A stretch of DNA of 64,000 nt. It comes from Clostridia bacterium (GTDB taxonomy: Bacteria; Bacillota; Clostridia; Christensenellales; Borkfalkiaceae). The stretch lies in NCBI GenBank assembly GCA_017463105.1, contig JAFTPU010000012.1:1-64000 (forward strand), in the 5' to 3' direction. Made by a program: the position numbers and the translations under genes. Positions 1-7,136 of the stretch are shown here, one piece after another. How positions within the stretch are numbered: the first letter of the stretch is position 1; each line of letters opens with the position of its first letter. The notes under the pieces were generated by a model, which did not search any database, was not told where the DNA came from, and saw only the letters and a list, made by a program, of their open reading frames with translations.

Positions 1-223
1 GGGAAATGACGTACATTTTTTCCCCTTTTCGTTCAGAAGATAAAAGCTCGAAATAGTCGTCCAAGGCAAGCTCGCTCAAAATTTTCTCAAGCAATTCTTC
101 CGTATAACCTTTTTTCGGTGGAAACTGTGCCAAAAGCTCGGCAGGAGAGAGCAAACACACACCCTTTTCATGACAAAGGGCGTACACCGTATTCATCACT
201 TCCGCTTCGCGCCTACTCAACAT
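1..223 (-). CDS. Conserved hypothetical protein, C-terminus cut by window edge
   Basis: The open frame runs off the left edge. It begins MLSRREAEVMNTVYALC and continues through an LSPAELL segment to a YFELLSSERKGEKMYVIS stretch, which looks like a small winged-helix-type fold. I recall similar short proteins in Clostridia but know no function for them. I chose the ATG at 221-223 because a GGGGTG ribosome-binding-like stretch precedes it. An upstream in-frame ATG at 281-283 would add 20 residues, but a TATACT -10-like hexamer ends only two bases before it, so transcription would probably start inside that extension. An in-frame TAA directly precedes the upstream ATG. Confidence 0.6.
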   Translation of the reverse strand, partial: MLSRREAEVMNTVYALCHEKGVCLLSPAELLAQFPPKKGYTEELLEKILSELALDDYFELLSSERKGEKMYVIS

Positions 224-283
224 TTTCCAATTCACCCCGTACACGGTATGCCCATTTTGAACAAAACGGACGTTTTTACGCAT

Positions 284-535
284 TTAGTATATACGAAAAT
301 AGGTATTCTTATGCGAAATTTTTCCTTGAAGTTCCACTCTCCTCGTTATTTATGCCAAAATAAAGAGCGAGAAAAAGGAAGCGCGAGTCGCGCCTTTGGC
401 AGCGCGCCCTGGTGAACAATTATCAATTGTTCAGGTTGCCTAACAAGTTTACAATATTTCAAGCACGCAACGCAACCCGTTTGCTCCCGCAAACGCCTCC
501 ACCCTCGACTCGCGTCAGTAATCACATAATCTTCC
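284..535. repeat. Intergenic chain of short inverted repeats
   Basis: No gene is supported between the partial gene and the tRNA terminator. The stretch holds several short hairpins in a row: GCGCGAGTCGCGC near 390, a perfect GAACAATTATCAATTGTTC palindrome near 413-431, and GCGTTTGC-type repeats near 475-500. Similar hairpin chains occur at 46181-46430 and 52676-52860. The 63-residue frame across it looks like chance. Confidence 0.35.
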
Positions 536-574
536 AAAAAGAAAAACGCACTGTTTGGGTGCGTTTTTCTTTTT
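536..574 (-). terminator. Rho-independent terminator of tRNA-Gly
   Basis: A long stem built from AGAAAAACGCAC and GTGCGTTTTTCT around a CCAAACA loop lies directly after the tRNA 3' end on the minus strand. The A/T flanks make it usable in both directions. Confidence 0.8.
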
Positions 575-648
575 GGAGCAGGTGACGAGAGTCGAACTCG
601 CCGGGAACAGCTTGGGAAGCTGCCGCCATACCGCTAGGCGACACCTGC
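574..648 (-). tRNA. tRNA-Gly (anticodon CCC)
   Basis: The cloverleaf folds on the minus strand. The acceptor stem pairs GCAGGTG with CACCTGC, followed by discriminator T and an encoded CCA (574-576). The D arm contains GCCTAGCGGTATGGC. The anticodon stem GCAGC/GCTGT encloses loop TTCCCAA, giving anticodon CCC. The T arm contains GGCGAGTTCGACTCTCGTC. It stands alone, with its own promoter upstream and a terminator immediately downstream. Confidence 0.95.
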
Positions 649-679
649 ATTTTTCGCCGCCTCTTTCGACGGCTTTTTT

Positions 680-708
680 ATTATACGCATTTTTTTCCTA
701 AATGTCAA
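680..708 (-). promoter_or_regulatory. Sigma-A promoter of tRNA-Gly
   Basis: Perfect TTGACA (703-708) and TATAAT (680-685) hexamers are separated by 17 bp on the minus strand. The start point would be near 673, leaving a short leader with a GCCGTC/GGCGGC hairpin before the tRNA. Confidence 0.85.
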
Positions 709-735
709 CGATTTTTTCTTGCCTTTTCTAAATTT

Positions 736-1125
736 TTACGCTTTCGCCATTTCCCGACATTCTTTACATGCTCCGAAAAACTCCAAAACGTATCCCTGTA
801 CTTCGAATTCGTCGCACGCGCTCGCCTCGATACCCCTCGCAGGCAAGCCCTTCGCCTCTACGTCCGCCAACTTCCCGCACGTCATGCACCTCCCGTGCCA
901 ATGCGGCTCCACGTTATAATCGTACCGTATCTCGTTCCCCGCCGTCCTAAGCTCCAACGCCTTGCCGTTCGCCGCAAATCCGCCCAATACGCGAAATACC
1001 GTCGCCCGCGATACCGTCGGGTGCGCCTCGTGCACCCAGCCGTAAACTTCCGTCGCCGTCGGATGATTCAACGTTTTTAACGCGTCGTATATGATCTGCT
1101 TCTGCTTCGTCTGCCGCTCCTGCAT
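736..1125 (-). CDS. perR: Fur-family transcriptional regulator, PerR-like
   Basis: This 129-residue protein has the Fur-family layout: an N-terminal winged helix (about 10-65, with the recognition segment HPTVSRATVFRVL) and a C-terminal metal-binding half. The structural zinc site is visible as Cys80-x2-Cys83 and Cys120-x2-Cys123, and EPHWHGRC carries the family's histidines. Family members repress peroxide, iron or zinc response genes. PerR is favoured over Fur or Zur by the intact four-cysteine site and by the rubrerythrin gene 4.4 kb away, but this is inference. AAGGAGG lies 10 bases before the start. The promoter overlaps a palindrome, which suggests autoregulation. Confidence 0.8.
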   Translation of the reverse strand: MQERQTKQKQIIYDALKTLNHPTATEVYGWVHEAHPTVSRATVFRVLGGFAANGKALELRTAGNEIRYDYNVEPHWHGRCMTCGKLADVEAKGLPARGIEASACDEFEVQGYVLEFFGACKECREMAKA

Positions 1126-1153
1126 TCTCGCTTATCCTCCTTATTGAGATTGA

Positions 1154-1193
1154 ATACTGATTATAGTATATCATACTTTTCCGAATCCGTCAA
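1154..1193 (-). promoter_or_regulatory. Promoter of perR with overlapping palindrome
   Basis: TTGACG (1188-1193) and TATACT (1165-1170) are 17 bp apart. The inverted repeat ATACT-N6-AGTAT (1154-1169) sits over the -10 element, in the position of an operator. Confidence 0.6.
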
Positions 1194-1217
1194 GAGTTTT
1201 TGCGAAAAAAGTTATGG

Positions 1218-1257
1218 AAAAATAAACCTGCCCCGCGGAGGGTCATCCGCGAGGCAG
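1218..1257 (-). terminator. Terminator after ypeB
   Basis: The stem CTGCCTCGCGGA/TCCGCGGGGCAG, with one mismatch and a 6-base loop, is followed on the minus strand by GTTTATTTTT. It ends the spoIIR-sleB-ypeB run. Confidence 0.65.
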
Positions 1258-1263
1258 ACAAGC

Positions 1264-3165
1264 TCAGCCGATATTTTTCACGTTGACGATGGAAATTTCG
1301 TCCCCGTTCACGGCGTCGGTGTAGATAAAATATTTTTCTCCCTTATACGAGCACAGGAACTCATACGCGGCGCGCTCGCCCCTTGCCGTTTGCACGACGG
1401 CGAGACGGGAAGCCTCCACCTCCACGCCCTCGCGAAGGTTGTTTTGCGCCTGTTCGAGCGTGATCTTTGTCGTAGGATCGCTTCTCTGCTGATGACTTCT
1501 CAGATACTTCGAAGCGTCGAGCCCCGTCACAACGCCTCTTGCGCGACAGACCTTCACGTGTACGGTATCGGGATAATATACCGTGCCGTTCTGTTCGTAA
1601 ACGTAAGTGAAATCGATATCCGTTCCGTTCTCACGCATACGCACGGCGGTCATATTCTCATAGCCGAGTTTTTGCAAAAACTCCTCCGCGATACGCTTCG
1701 TATTATCCATATCGAAGGTTTCGCCCTCGCACGGTTCGTAATAATCGAAACGGATCAATTCGCCGTTTTTATAGTCGACTTCCGCAAAGAGCAACGTGCC
1801 TTTATCGTCGTAACCCTGTACGTTATATGCCATATACCCGCGTGCCGTCGTCTCGCCTACGCATTGGAATTCGTTGATCTTATAATCGGAGAAATACTCC
1901 GTGCAAAGCTCCTCCGCCTTTTTCGGATCGAGTGCGGGCGAGCCGCCCTCCTCGGGTGCGGGAACGCTTCGTTCCTTACCTGCCCCCTGCATTTCGGGTT
2001 TTTTACCCTCCAATGCGGCGCGGTTTTCCTCCAGCGTTAAATTTTCCAAGCCCTCGAGCACGGAAGCCATTCCGCCCTCGCCGTCTTTGATATACCGCAT
2101 GATATCGTCGTCCGTCATTTTCGCCGCGAACTCGTCGAGCTGCGTTCTGATCTCGTGATTGACCTCGTACAAATGTTGCAAAGTCGCCTCGTCCTCCGTG
2201 GACAGCGTTTCGCCGCGGCGGAGCTTGGCAAGCATACGTTCGCTTTCAGTCGCCACGCGATTGATAAAGCTCGTAAGGTTTCTGTCCGCTTCTGCGGTGA
2301 TCGGCATTTTTTCAAGATCGAGCTCGGCAAGGCGCGCTTGCACCAAAAGATCGGTCAGGATCCTGCCCTGCTGAACGGGCGATGCGGAAACGCGAGCTCT
2401 GTCAAGGTCGTTGTCGACGTTTTCCATGATCCCGATCATCTCGTACGCCGTGCTTCTGTGGCTCATCATCACGCCGTTCTTCGTGTCCTTCATATCGATC
2501 GCGCCCAGCGTGACCGCCGTCGTCAGACCGAGCGTGACCACACCGAGGGAGATCACTGCGGCAAGCCAACCGCCGTAGCCCTTTACATGGCTTTGCCTTT
2601 TTTCGCCGTGTTCCTTTTTATTCGTTCTCTTTTGGGCTTTTGCTTTCGATCTTGCCTGCGAACGGTTGGCTTTGGCGTGCGCGCGTTCGCGGATCCTCGC
2701 TTCCCGTTCCTCTTTGCGCTTTTCGATCAGCGCTTGCTTTTCGGCTTTGCGCTTTTCGATACGGGCTTTCTTTTCCGCCGCCCGTTTTTCCGCGAGCGCT
2801 TTCCGCTCCGCCGCGCGCTTCTCCGCTTCCGCTTCGCGCTCCGCCGCCGTCATTTTGGCGTGTTTGGCTTTTTCCGCCGCGCGCTTGGCTTTCTCTTTCG
2901 CCTTCTCTTCCGCGCGCTTCGCCTTTTCTTCCTGTTTTTTGAGCGCCGCCGCGACGCGCGCTTTCGCCGCTTCGCTCTCCCGTTCCGCTCTGCCGTCCGT
3001 GCTCTGCGCGTTCATTTTCTTCACGTCGATCTTCTCCTCCGTGACCGTTTCCACCGTGCGCTTCGCCCTCGTATTGCTCTGCGGTTGTTTTTTTACTTTC
3101 TTTTCGACGGTCTCCACCTTTTCGGCTCCCGACGAAACGTTTACTGCCGTTTCCTGTTTTTTCAT
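1264..3165 (-). CDS. ypeB: Germination protein YpeB with long charged N-terminal extension
   Basis: YpeB is needed to stabilise and localise the cortex-lytic enzyme SleB in the dormant spore. The 633-residue product is longer than the usual 450 or so. Residues 1 to about 190 are a Lys/Glu/Ala-rich, coiled-coil-like segment built from repeated AEKRAAEKKA-type units. A single membrane segment follows at about 198-220, then the helical YpeB domain (RSTAYEMIGIMENVDNDLDRARVSAS onward). A C-terminal region with PepSY-like repeats includes AEEFLQKLGYENMTAVRMRENG. It lies directly downstream of sleB, as in known sleB-ypeB operons, and has an AAGGAG site. The charged extension would be cytoplasmic if the single membrane span is real; its role is unknown. 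Confidence 0.88.
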   Translation of the reverse strand: MKKQETAVNVSSGAEKVETVEKKVKKQPQSNTRAKRTVETVTEEKIDVKKMNAQSTDGRAERESEAAKARVAAALKKQEEKAKRAEEKAKEKAKRAAEKAKHAKMTAAEREAEAEKRAAERKALAEKRAAEKKARIEKRKAEKQALIEKRKEEREARIRERAHAKANRSQARSKAKAQKRTNKKEHGEKRQSHVKGYGGWLAAVISLGVVTLGLTTAVTLGAIDMKDTKNGVMMSHRSTAYEMIGIMENVDNDLDRARVSASPVQQGRILTDLLVQARLAELDLEKMPITAEADRNLTSFINRVATESERMLAKLRRGETLSTEDEATLQHLYEVNHEIRTQLDEFAAKMTDDDIMRYIKDGEGGMASVLEGLENLTLEENRAALEGKKPEMQGAGKERSVPAPEEGGSPALDPKKAEELCTEYFSDYKINEFQCVGETTARGYMAYNVQGYDDKGTLLFAEVDYKNGELIRFDYYEPCEGETFDMDNTKRIAEEFLQKLGYENMTAVRMRENGTDIDFTYVYEQNGTVYYPDTVHVKVCRARGVVTGLDASKYLRSHQQRSDPTTKITLEQAQNNLREGVEVEASRLAVVQTARGERAAYEFLCSYKGEKYFIYTDAVNGDEISIVNVKNIG

Positions 3166-3381
3166 TTTACTCTCCTTATCATCTAACTCATTCCTTTCAA
3201 ACGTACCGTTTACCGTTAAAACGCGCCCTTATCCGCGTTTCGCTCGGTTTTTCATCATCTTAAAAACGCGGAGATGCGAGCAAGACGAGGAAGGCGCGGC
3301 TTTCCCGACGGGAGTGTACAAGGACGTACACGGACAAGGGAAAACGCAAGCCCGACAACGTATTGCACGCATATATGCGTT

Positions 3382-4143
3382 TTAAATAGCGAAGACGTGC
3401 TTCCCGATCACCGTCACCGTCTGCCGATCGAATATCCACGCGCTCGTTGCCACGGCGGGATTATAATAATAGATCGCGCCGCCCGTCGGATCCCAGCCGT
3501 TGATCGCGTCTCGCGCCGCACGCATTGCCGTGTCGTCGGGCGTCAGATTAATCTGCCCGTCCGTCACCGCCGTAAACGCGTGCTTCTGATACACTACGCC
3601 CGAGATCGTATTGGGAAACGCCGAGCTTCTCACGCGATTCAAAACCACCGCGCCGATCGCCACCTGTCCCGTGTACGGCTCGCCGCGCCCCTCTGCGTAG
3701 ATCGTCTTTGCCAAAAGGTAAACGTCCGAGTTCGAATAACCGTTCGCGCCGCCCGCGTTCGAGCTCGAACCCGACGAGGACGAACCGACCAAAACGTTAT
3801 ACGAGTCGTTCATGCCGAGCGCCTTGTAGGTCGCCTTACCCACGACGCCGTCCGCCGTCAGACCGTTCTTTTTTTGGAATGCGACCACCGCCGCTTTCGT
3901 ACCCGCGCCGAACACCCCGTCCACGCTTCCGTTATAATAGCCCCAAAGCTTCAAACGACGTTGCACTTCCTTTACCTCGCCGCCCGTGGAGCCCTGTTTT
4001 AAAACCGCCGTTTCCGCGACCTCCGTCGCAAGCGCGGTACTTTCCGAATCGTTCGTCGCCGTGCACGCGACCGTCGTCGCCGCCAGCGTAAAGGCGAATA
4101 CCGCCGCCAAAGCGATCATACCTTTTCTGATTGACTTTTTCAT
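3382..4143 (-). CDS. sleB: Spore cortex-lytic enzyme SleB
   Basis: This secreted lytic enzyme degrades the muramic-lactam-containing spore cortex during germination. The 253-residue protein has a signal peptide (about 1-28), a peptidoglycan-binding domain (about 48-105, with LKQGSTGGEVKEVQRRL and GVFGAGTKAAVVAFQ), a Ser/Gly linker, and a C-terminal Hydrolase_2 catalytic domain. That domain begins VYLLAKTIYAEGRGEPYTGQ, where the family's catalytic Glu lies. The start is the ATG at 4141-4143, preceded by AGGAGGAAAGAGT; the longer upstream frame overlaps spoIIR and is not credible. It lies 46 bp after spoIIR and 216 bp before ypeB. Confidence 0.93.
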   Translation of the reverse strand: MKKSIRKGMIALAAVFAFTLAATTVACTATNDSESTALATEVAETAVLKQGSTGGEVKEVQRRLKLWGYYNGSVDGVFGAGTKAAVVAFQKKNGLTADGVVGKATYKALGMNDSYNVLVGSSSSGSSSNAGGANGYSNSDVYLLAKTIYAEGRGEPYTGQVAIGAVVLNRVRSSAFPNTISGVVYQKHAFTAVTDGQINLTPDDTAMRAARDAINGWDPTGGAIYYYNPAVATSAWIFDRQTVTVIGKHVFAI

Positions 4144-4189
4144 ACTCTTTCCTCCTGTATGTAAGTATTTCATCGCGTACCTGCCCCGC

Positions 4190-4732
4190 TCAATCGCCGT
4201 TTTTCCAGCTTTGAATGATCTCCGCGATCTTGCTTTTATAAACGACGTTGCCCTGCCCGTTCGTAAAGCAGAGGGGCGGATAGACCACGCACCACCAATT
4301 GTCCCCCGTGCCGCCGCCCAGCTCGATGATGAGCGAAGTATATTCGCCTGCGGGCAACGTATATTCCCCGTATACGCGTGTGGGAAAGCTTTCCGTTCTG
4401 ACCTCCGCGCTTGCGCCGTAGGCAAAACCGTTGCGTTTCAGCACGTTCGCCGCTTTGCGCTCGATCGCGGAAAGATTCGCTTTTACCCCCGCCACCGCTT
4501 CCGCTTTCGTTTCGTAATTCGCCACGAGCGGCGTAAGATACGCCACTATCTCGTCGCGGACGAGATATTTCACCGCCTGTTCGTCCTCCGCGTTGGAATT
4601 CGCGCGAATGTGGATACGCAGATATTCCGCGGTCGCAAAGTCGTTTCCCGTCCCCGAAAACGCGCCCGAAAAACCAAGCGCCGTTAAACTTATTATGATT
4701 GACGTTAAAAAAATTATGCAAAGTTTTTTCAT
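4190..4732 (-). CDS. spoIIR: Stage II sporulation protein R
   Basis: SpoIIR is the forespore-secreted signal that triggers SpoIIGA to process pro-sigma-E in the mother cell. The 180-residue product has an N-terminal signal or anchor (about 1-24) and the family signature LRIHIRANSNAEDEQAVKYLVRDEI. The C-terminal YTSLIIELGGGTGDNWWCVVYPPLC segment is also typical. In Bacillus the gene is transcribed by sigma-F, and a sigma-F-like motif lies upstream. The ribosome binding site GGAGG sits in the 3' arm of a hairpin that also ends trmL transcription. Downstream sleB follows after 46 bp. Confidence 0.93.
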   Translation of the reverse strand: MKKLCIIFLTSIIISLTALGFSGAFSGTGNDFATAEYLRIHIRANSNAEDEQAVKYLVRDEIVAYLTPLVANYETKAEAVAGVKANLSAIERKAANVLKRNGFAYGASAEVRTESFPTRVYGEYTLPAGEYTSLIIELGGGTGDNWWCVVYPPLCFTNGQGNVVYKSKIAEIIQSWKNGD

Positions 4733-4740
4733 AAAAAATT

Positions 4741-4766
4741 AACCTCCGTGAAGATACACGGAAGTT
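4741..4766 (-). terminator. Hairpin ending trmL that also holds the spoIIR ribosome site
   Basis: The imperfect inverted repeat AACTTCCGTG / CACGGAGGTT with a 6-base loop is followed by TTAATTTTTT on the minus strand, a terminator shape. The 3' arm contains GGAGG, the only Shine-Dalgarno sequence for spoIIR. Confidence 0.6.
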
Positions 4767-4792
4767 ATTGACACGATTTTATGAATTTATAC
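4764..4792 (-). promoter_or_regulatory. Candidate sigma-F promoter of spoIIR
   Basis: GTATA (4788-4792), a 15-bp spacer and GTCAATAAC (4764-4772) fit the sigma-F pattern GYATA-N15-GGnnAnAHT, with mismatches at the second and last bases of the -10. The motif recurs, with one change in the -35, upstream of yyaC. Confidence 0.45.
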
Positions 4793-4800
4793 GGGGAAAT

Positions 4801-5307
4801 TTATTTTTTTAACTCCGCCCAGCTATGCTCGTGCAGCTCGCCCTCGAACGTGAGATTGGGATAATCGTTCTGCCGCAACGCTTCGTAAAGCGCGATCGCC
4901 GCCGAATTGCCGAGATTGAGCGAACGCGCCTCGGAAAACATCGGGATACGCAGACACTCCCCCTCGTGTTTCATCAAAAGCTCCTCGGGCAAGCCCTTCG
5001 TTTCCTTGCCGAACACGAGAAAATCGCCGTCTTTAAACTGCGCGTCGCTGTGGCGTTTTCGCCCTTTGGTCGTAAAAAAGAAGAAACGTGCGTCGGGATT
5101 TTGCGCCGCGAGTTCGTCGAAGCTGTCGTAATAGAAGATCTCGACGAGGTGCCAATAATCCAGCCCCGCGCGTTTCAAATATTTATCCGTGACCTCGAAG
5201 CCGAGCGGGCGGATCATGTGCAAGCGCGTGCCGGTGGCGGCGCAGGTACGGGCGATATTGCCCGCGTTTTGGGGAATTTCGGGTTCGACGAGAACGATAT
5301 TGAACAT
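4801..5307 (-). CDS. trmL: tRNA (cytidine(34)-2'-O)-methyltransferase TrmL
   Basis: TrmL (YibK) is a SPOUT methyltransferase that 2'-O-methylates the wobble base of some leucine tRNAs. The 168-residue length is right for the family. The N-terminal VLVEPEIPQNAGNIARTCAA motif is present, as are the trefoil-knot elements LVFGKETKGLPEE and IPMFSEARSLNLGNSAAIALYEALRQ. It is a single gene with its own promoter. Its transcript should end at the hairpin before spoIIR. Confidence 0.93.
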   Translation of the reverse strand: MFNIVLVEPEIPQNAGNIARTCAATGTRLHMIRPLGFEVTDKYLKRAGLDYWHLVEIFYYDSFDELAAQNPDARFFFFTTKGRKRHSDAQFKDGDFLVFGKETKGLPEELLMKHEGECLRIPMFSEARSLNLGNSAAIALYEALRQNDYPNLTFEGELHEHSWAELKK

Positions 5308-5339
5308 AGAAAAAAGACCTCACTTTCCATATTTATATA

Positions 5340-5368
5340 ATTGTATCGCAAAACGGCGGATTTGGCAA
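5340..5368 (-). promoter_or_regulatory. Promoter of trmL
   Basis: TTGCCA (5363-5368), 17 bp, TACAAT (5340-5345) on the minus strand. Confidence 0.6.
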
Positions 5369-5486
5369 GCGTTTGGCTATGCGACAAGGCAAACTTTGAC
5401 AAAAAAGAAAAGCGTATAGCAAGGTGAAAACGTGGGTATACTGAAAACAGAAGGCAACGCCTTCGGAAAATAACGGAGAGAAAAAT

Positions 5487-6083
5487 ATGCAATTTGAAAA
5501 CACGGAAACGTTCAAAAACCTTGCCCGCAGCTTTGCAGGCGAATGTCAGGCGGGTATGCGCTATCAGATGATCGCGAAACTCGCTATGCAGGAAAAGATG
5601 AAAACGCTCGCGGACGCGATCCGCACGATCGCCAAAAACGAAACGTTGCACGCAACGCAATTTTTCAATAAGATCATTGAAAAAACGGGCAGCCGCGACA
5701 ATATCGATTTCGACGCAGGATATCCCTTTCACATGGGCACGCTTGCGGAGGGCTTGAAATTTGCCGCTACCGACGAGAAAAGCGAATCGGACGATATCTA
5801 TCCTTCTTTCGCCGTCACGGCGCAAAAAGAGGGCTTCGAGGATATCGCGGCGCTGTATAAAATGATCGCGGAGGTGGAACGCCAGCACAAGATCGTGTTC
5901 CAATACCTTTGCGACGGCGTGAAGAACGGAACGCTGTACAAGAGTGAAAAACCCATTTTGTGGATATGCAGCGAGTGCGGTTATATGCACGTAGCAACGG
6001 AAGCATGGAAAGTCTGCCCGCTTTGCAAAGCGGAGCAAGGCTACGTCGATTTGCATCTGCCTTTTGAAGGCGTACGCCAATAA
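5487..6083 (+). CDS. rbr: Rubrerythrin
   Basis: Rubrerythrin is a cytoplasmic non-haem di-iron peroxidase that protects anaerobes from hydrogen peroxide. The 198-residue protein has a four-helix ferritin-like domain with the iron ligands in ARSFAGECQAGMRY, AKNETLHATQF and AEVERQHKIVF. A C-terminal rubredoxin-like domain (about 153-190) has paired cysteines ICSECGY and VCPLCKAEQ. AACGGAGAGAAAAAT precedes the ATG. Such genes are usual PerR targets and a PerR-like gene is nearby, but I see no clear operator. Two tiny genes follow on the same strand. Confidence 0.95.
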   Translation: MQFENTETFKNLARSFAGECQAGMRYQMIAKLAMQEKMKTLADAIRTIAKNETLHATQFFNKIIEKTGSRDNIDFDAGYPFHMGTLAEGLKFAATDEKSESDDIYPSFAVTAQKEGFEDIAALYKMIAEVERQHKIVFQYLCDGVKNGTLYKSEKPILWICSECGYMHVATEAWKVCPLCKAEQGYVDLHLPFEGVRQ

Positions 6084-6131
6084 CGTTTCCGAAGGTGCGT
6101 GCCGAAAATAAAAGATAAGGAGAGTAAGAAA

Positions 6132-6272
6132 ATGAAAAACAATCAGAACAACAACCAAAACAACCAAAACAATCAGAAAGCAAAGAACTGCGGCAGCAAG
6201 AACTGCGGCAACAGAAACTGCAAGAACAGCAGCGAAAACCACGGTTACGAAAATGGCGGCAACAACGACTAA
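6132..6272 (+). CDS. Asn/Gln-rich small cysteine protein, unknown function
   Basis: This 46-residue protein starts MKNNQNNNQNNQNNQKAKNC. It has an Asn/Gln-repeat head followed by three regularly placed cysteines (positions 20, 25 and 30: NCGSKNCGNRNCKN) and a polar tail. AAGGAG lies 8 bases before the ATG. Similar Asn-rich, Cys-containing peptides are common near spore genes in Clostridia, but I cannot name a function. It lies 48 bp after rubrerythrin, and its 3' end overlaps the next small gene by 20 bases in another frame. Confidence 0.6.
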   Translation: MKNNQNNNQNNQNNQKAKNCGSKNCGNRNCKNSSENHGYENGGNND

Positions 6273-6417
6273 AAAAAGCCGTCAACGCATACCTGCCCCC
6301 ACGAAACGGGCGGTCGATCTGTTTACCGACCCGAGCTCGACGGACGTAAACGGCAGTTATACGGGCAGACCGAAAAACAAACGGGAGATCCCCGTACAGG
6401 ACGCGGACGATCTGTAA
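6253..6417 (+). CDS. Small hypothetical protein overlapping the preceding gene
   Basis: This 54-residue frame reads MAATTTKKSRQRIPAP at its start and ends IPVQDADDL. It is Pro/Lys-rich at the N-terminus and acidic at the end. I recall short Clostridial proteins with a PVQDADDL-type ending, which supports it as real. It begins inside the Asn-rich gene, so translation is probably coupled. Its codons for QRIPAP are formed by an exact reverse copy of the repeated 17-base motif (6284-6300). Confidence 0.5.
   Translation: MAATTTKKSRQRIPAPTKRAVDLFTDPSSTDVNGSYTGRPKNKREIPVQDADDL
6284..6300 (-). repeat. 17-base motif, copy in the small gene at 6253
   Basis: Exact copy in reverse orientation inside a plus-strand gene, coding QRIPAP. 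Confidence 0.8.
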
Positions 6418-6496
6418 CGCGCGTTTTGTGAAAAATAAAAATCCCTTGCAGGGCGTAATGCCGTGCAGGGGATTTTGCGTTTTATTTTGCTTTTAT

Positions 6497-6967
6497 TTAA
6501 AAATCTTCGTCCTCATCGTCCTCGTCGTCCTCATCGTCGTCGAGATCGTAATAATCGTCCGCGGAAACGTACTCGAAGTCGTCCTCCTCCGTCTCCTCTT
6601 CTTCCTCGTCTTCCTCCTCTTCCTCGTCGTCGAATTCGGAATCGGGAATACCGAGATCGACTTCATCGTCATCGTCGTCGAGGTAGCTTCTCCAGGACGC
6701 GTCCTCTTTTTCCTCGTCCTCTTCCCTTTCCTCTTCCTCGTATTCGGCTTTCTTCTTACATTCTTCGCACATCTTTTCGCCGAACGGCATATAGTTCTCG
6801 CCGCATACGGGGCAAAGTTCCGTTTCTTCCTTTGCTTCTTCCGCTTCGAAATCGTCCGTGAACGTCTTTTCGCCGCTCAACTCTTTTATGCAAACTTCAC
6901 AGAATTCCTGTTCGTCCGCGTCTATAAAATTCAACTCACATCTGGGGCATAATACGTATCTTGCCAT
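6497..6967 (-). CDS. Zinc-ribbon protein with acidic C-terminal tail
   Basis: The 156-residue product begins with two treble-clef or zinc-ribbon pairs: CPRC with CEVC (about 8-29) and CPVC with CEEC (about 52-74). The second half is almost entirely Asp/Glu, with a few Tyr. The N-terminal MARYVLCPRCELNFID sequence is one I recall from many Firmicutes hypothetical proteins with acidic tails. No function is known to me; an RNA- or RNA-polymerase-binding role is only a guess from the fold. It is monocistronic. The 3' end faces the tiny genes. Confidence 0.75.
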   Translation of the reverse strand: MARYVLCPRCELNFIDADEQEFCEVCIKELSGEKTFTDDFEAEEAKEETELCPVCGENYMPFGEKMCEECKKKAEYEEEEREEDEEKEDASWRSYLDDDDDEVDLGIPDSEFDDEEEEEDEEEEETEEDDFEYVSADDYYDLDDDEDDEDDEDEDF

Positions 6968-7095
6968 AATTATCTTTTCCCTCGTTCTTTCGGCTACGCC
7001 GTGATTTTGCTATATTATATTAAGATTTTACGCATTTGTAAACCGTTTTTGCGTCGTTTTTGAATATTTGCGAAAAAATTTTTTTATTTTTTCCC

Positions 7096-7133
7096 AAAAA
7101 AGCGCCGTCCCCTTACGGGGACAGCCTTTTTCG
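7096..7133 (-). terminator. Terminator of the lipoprotein gene
   Basis: The stem GGCTGTCCCC / GGGGACGGCGC with a GTAA loop is followed by a T run on the minus strand, directly after the stop of the gene at 7137. Confidence 0.8.
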
Positions 7134-7136
7134 TCT

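Noticed and set aside
1977..1990. GGGGGCAGGTA inside ypeB as another copy of the 17-base motif
   Set aside because: Only 11 bases match; the right half differs, so it is listed only as a weak relative.
2155..3186. Plus-strand frame opposite ypeB, very Arg/Phe/Leu-rich
   Set aside because: Complement of the Lys/Glu/Ala repeat region; composition is an artefact.
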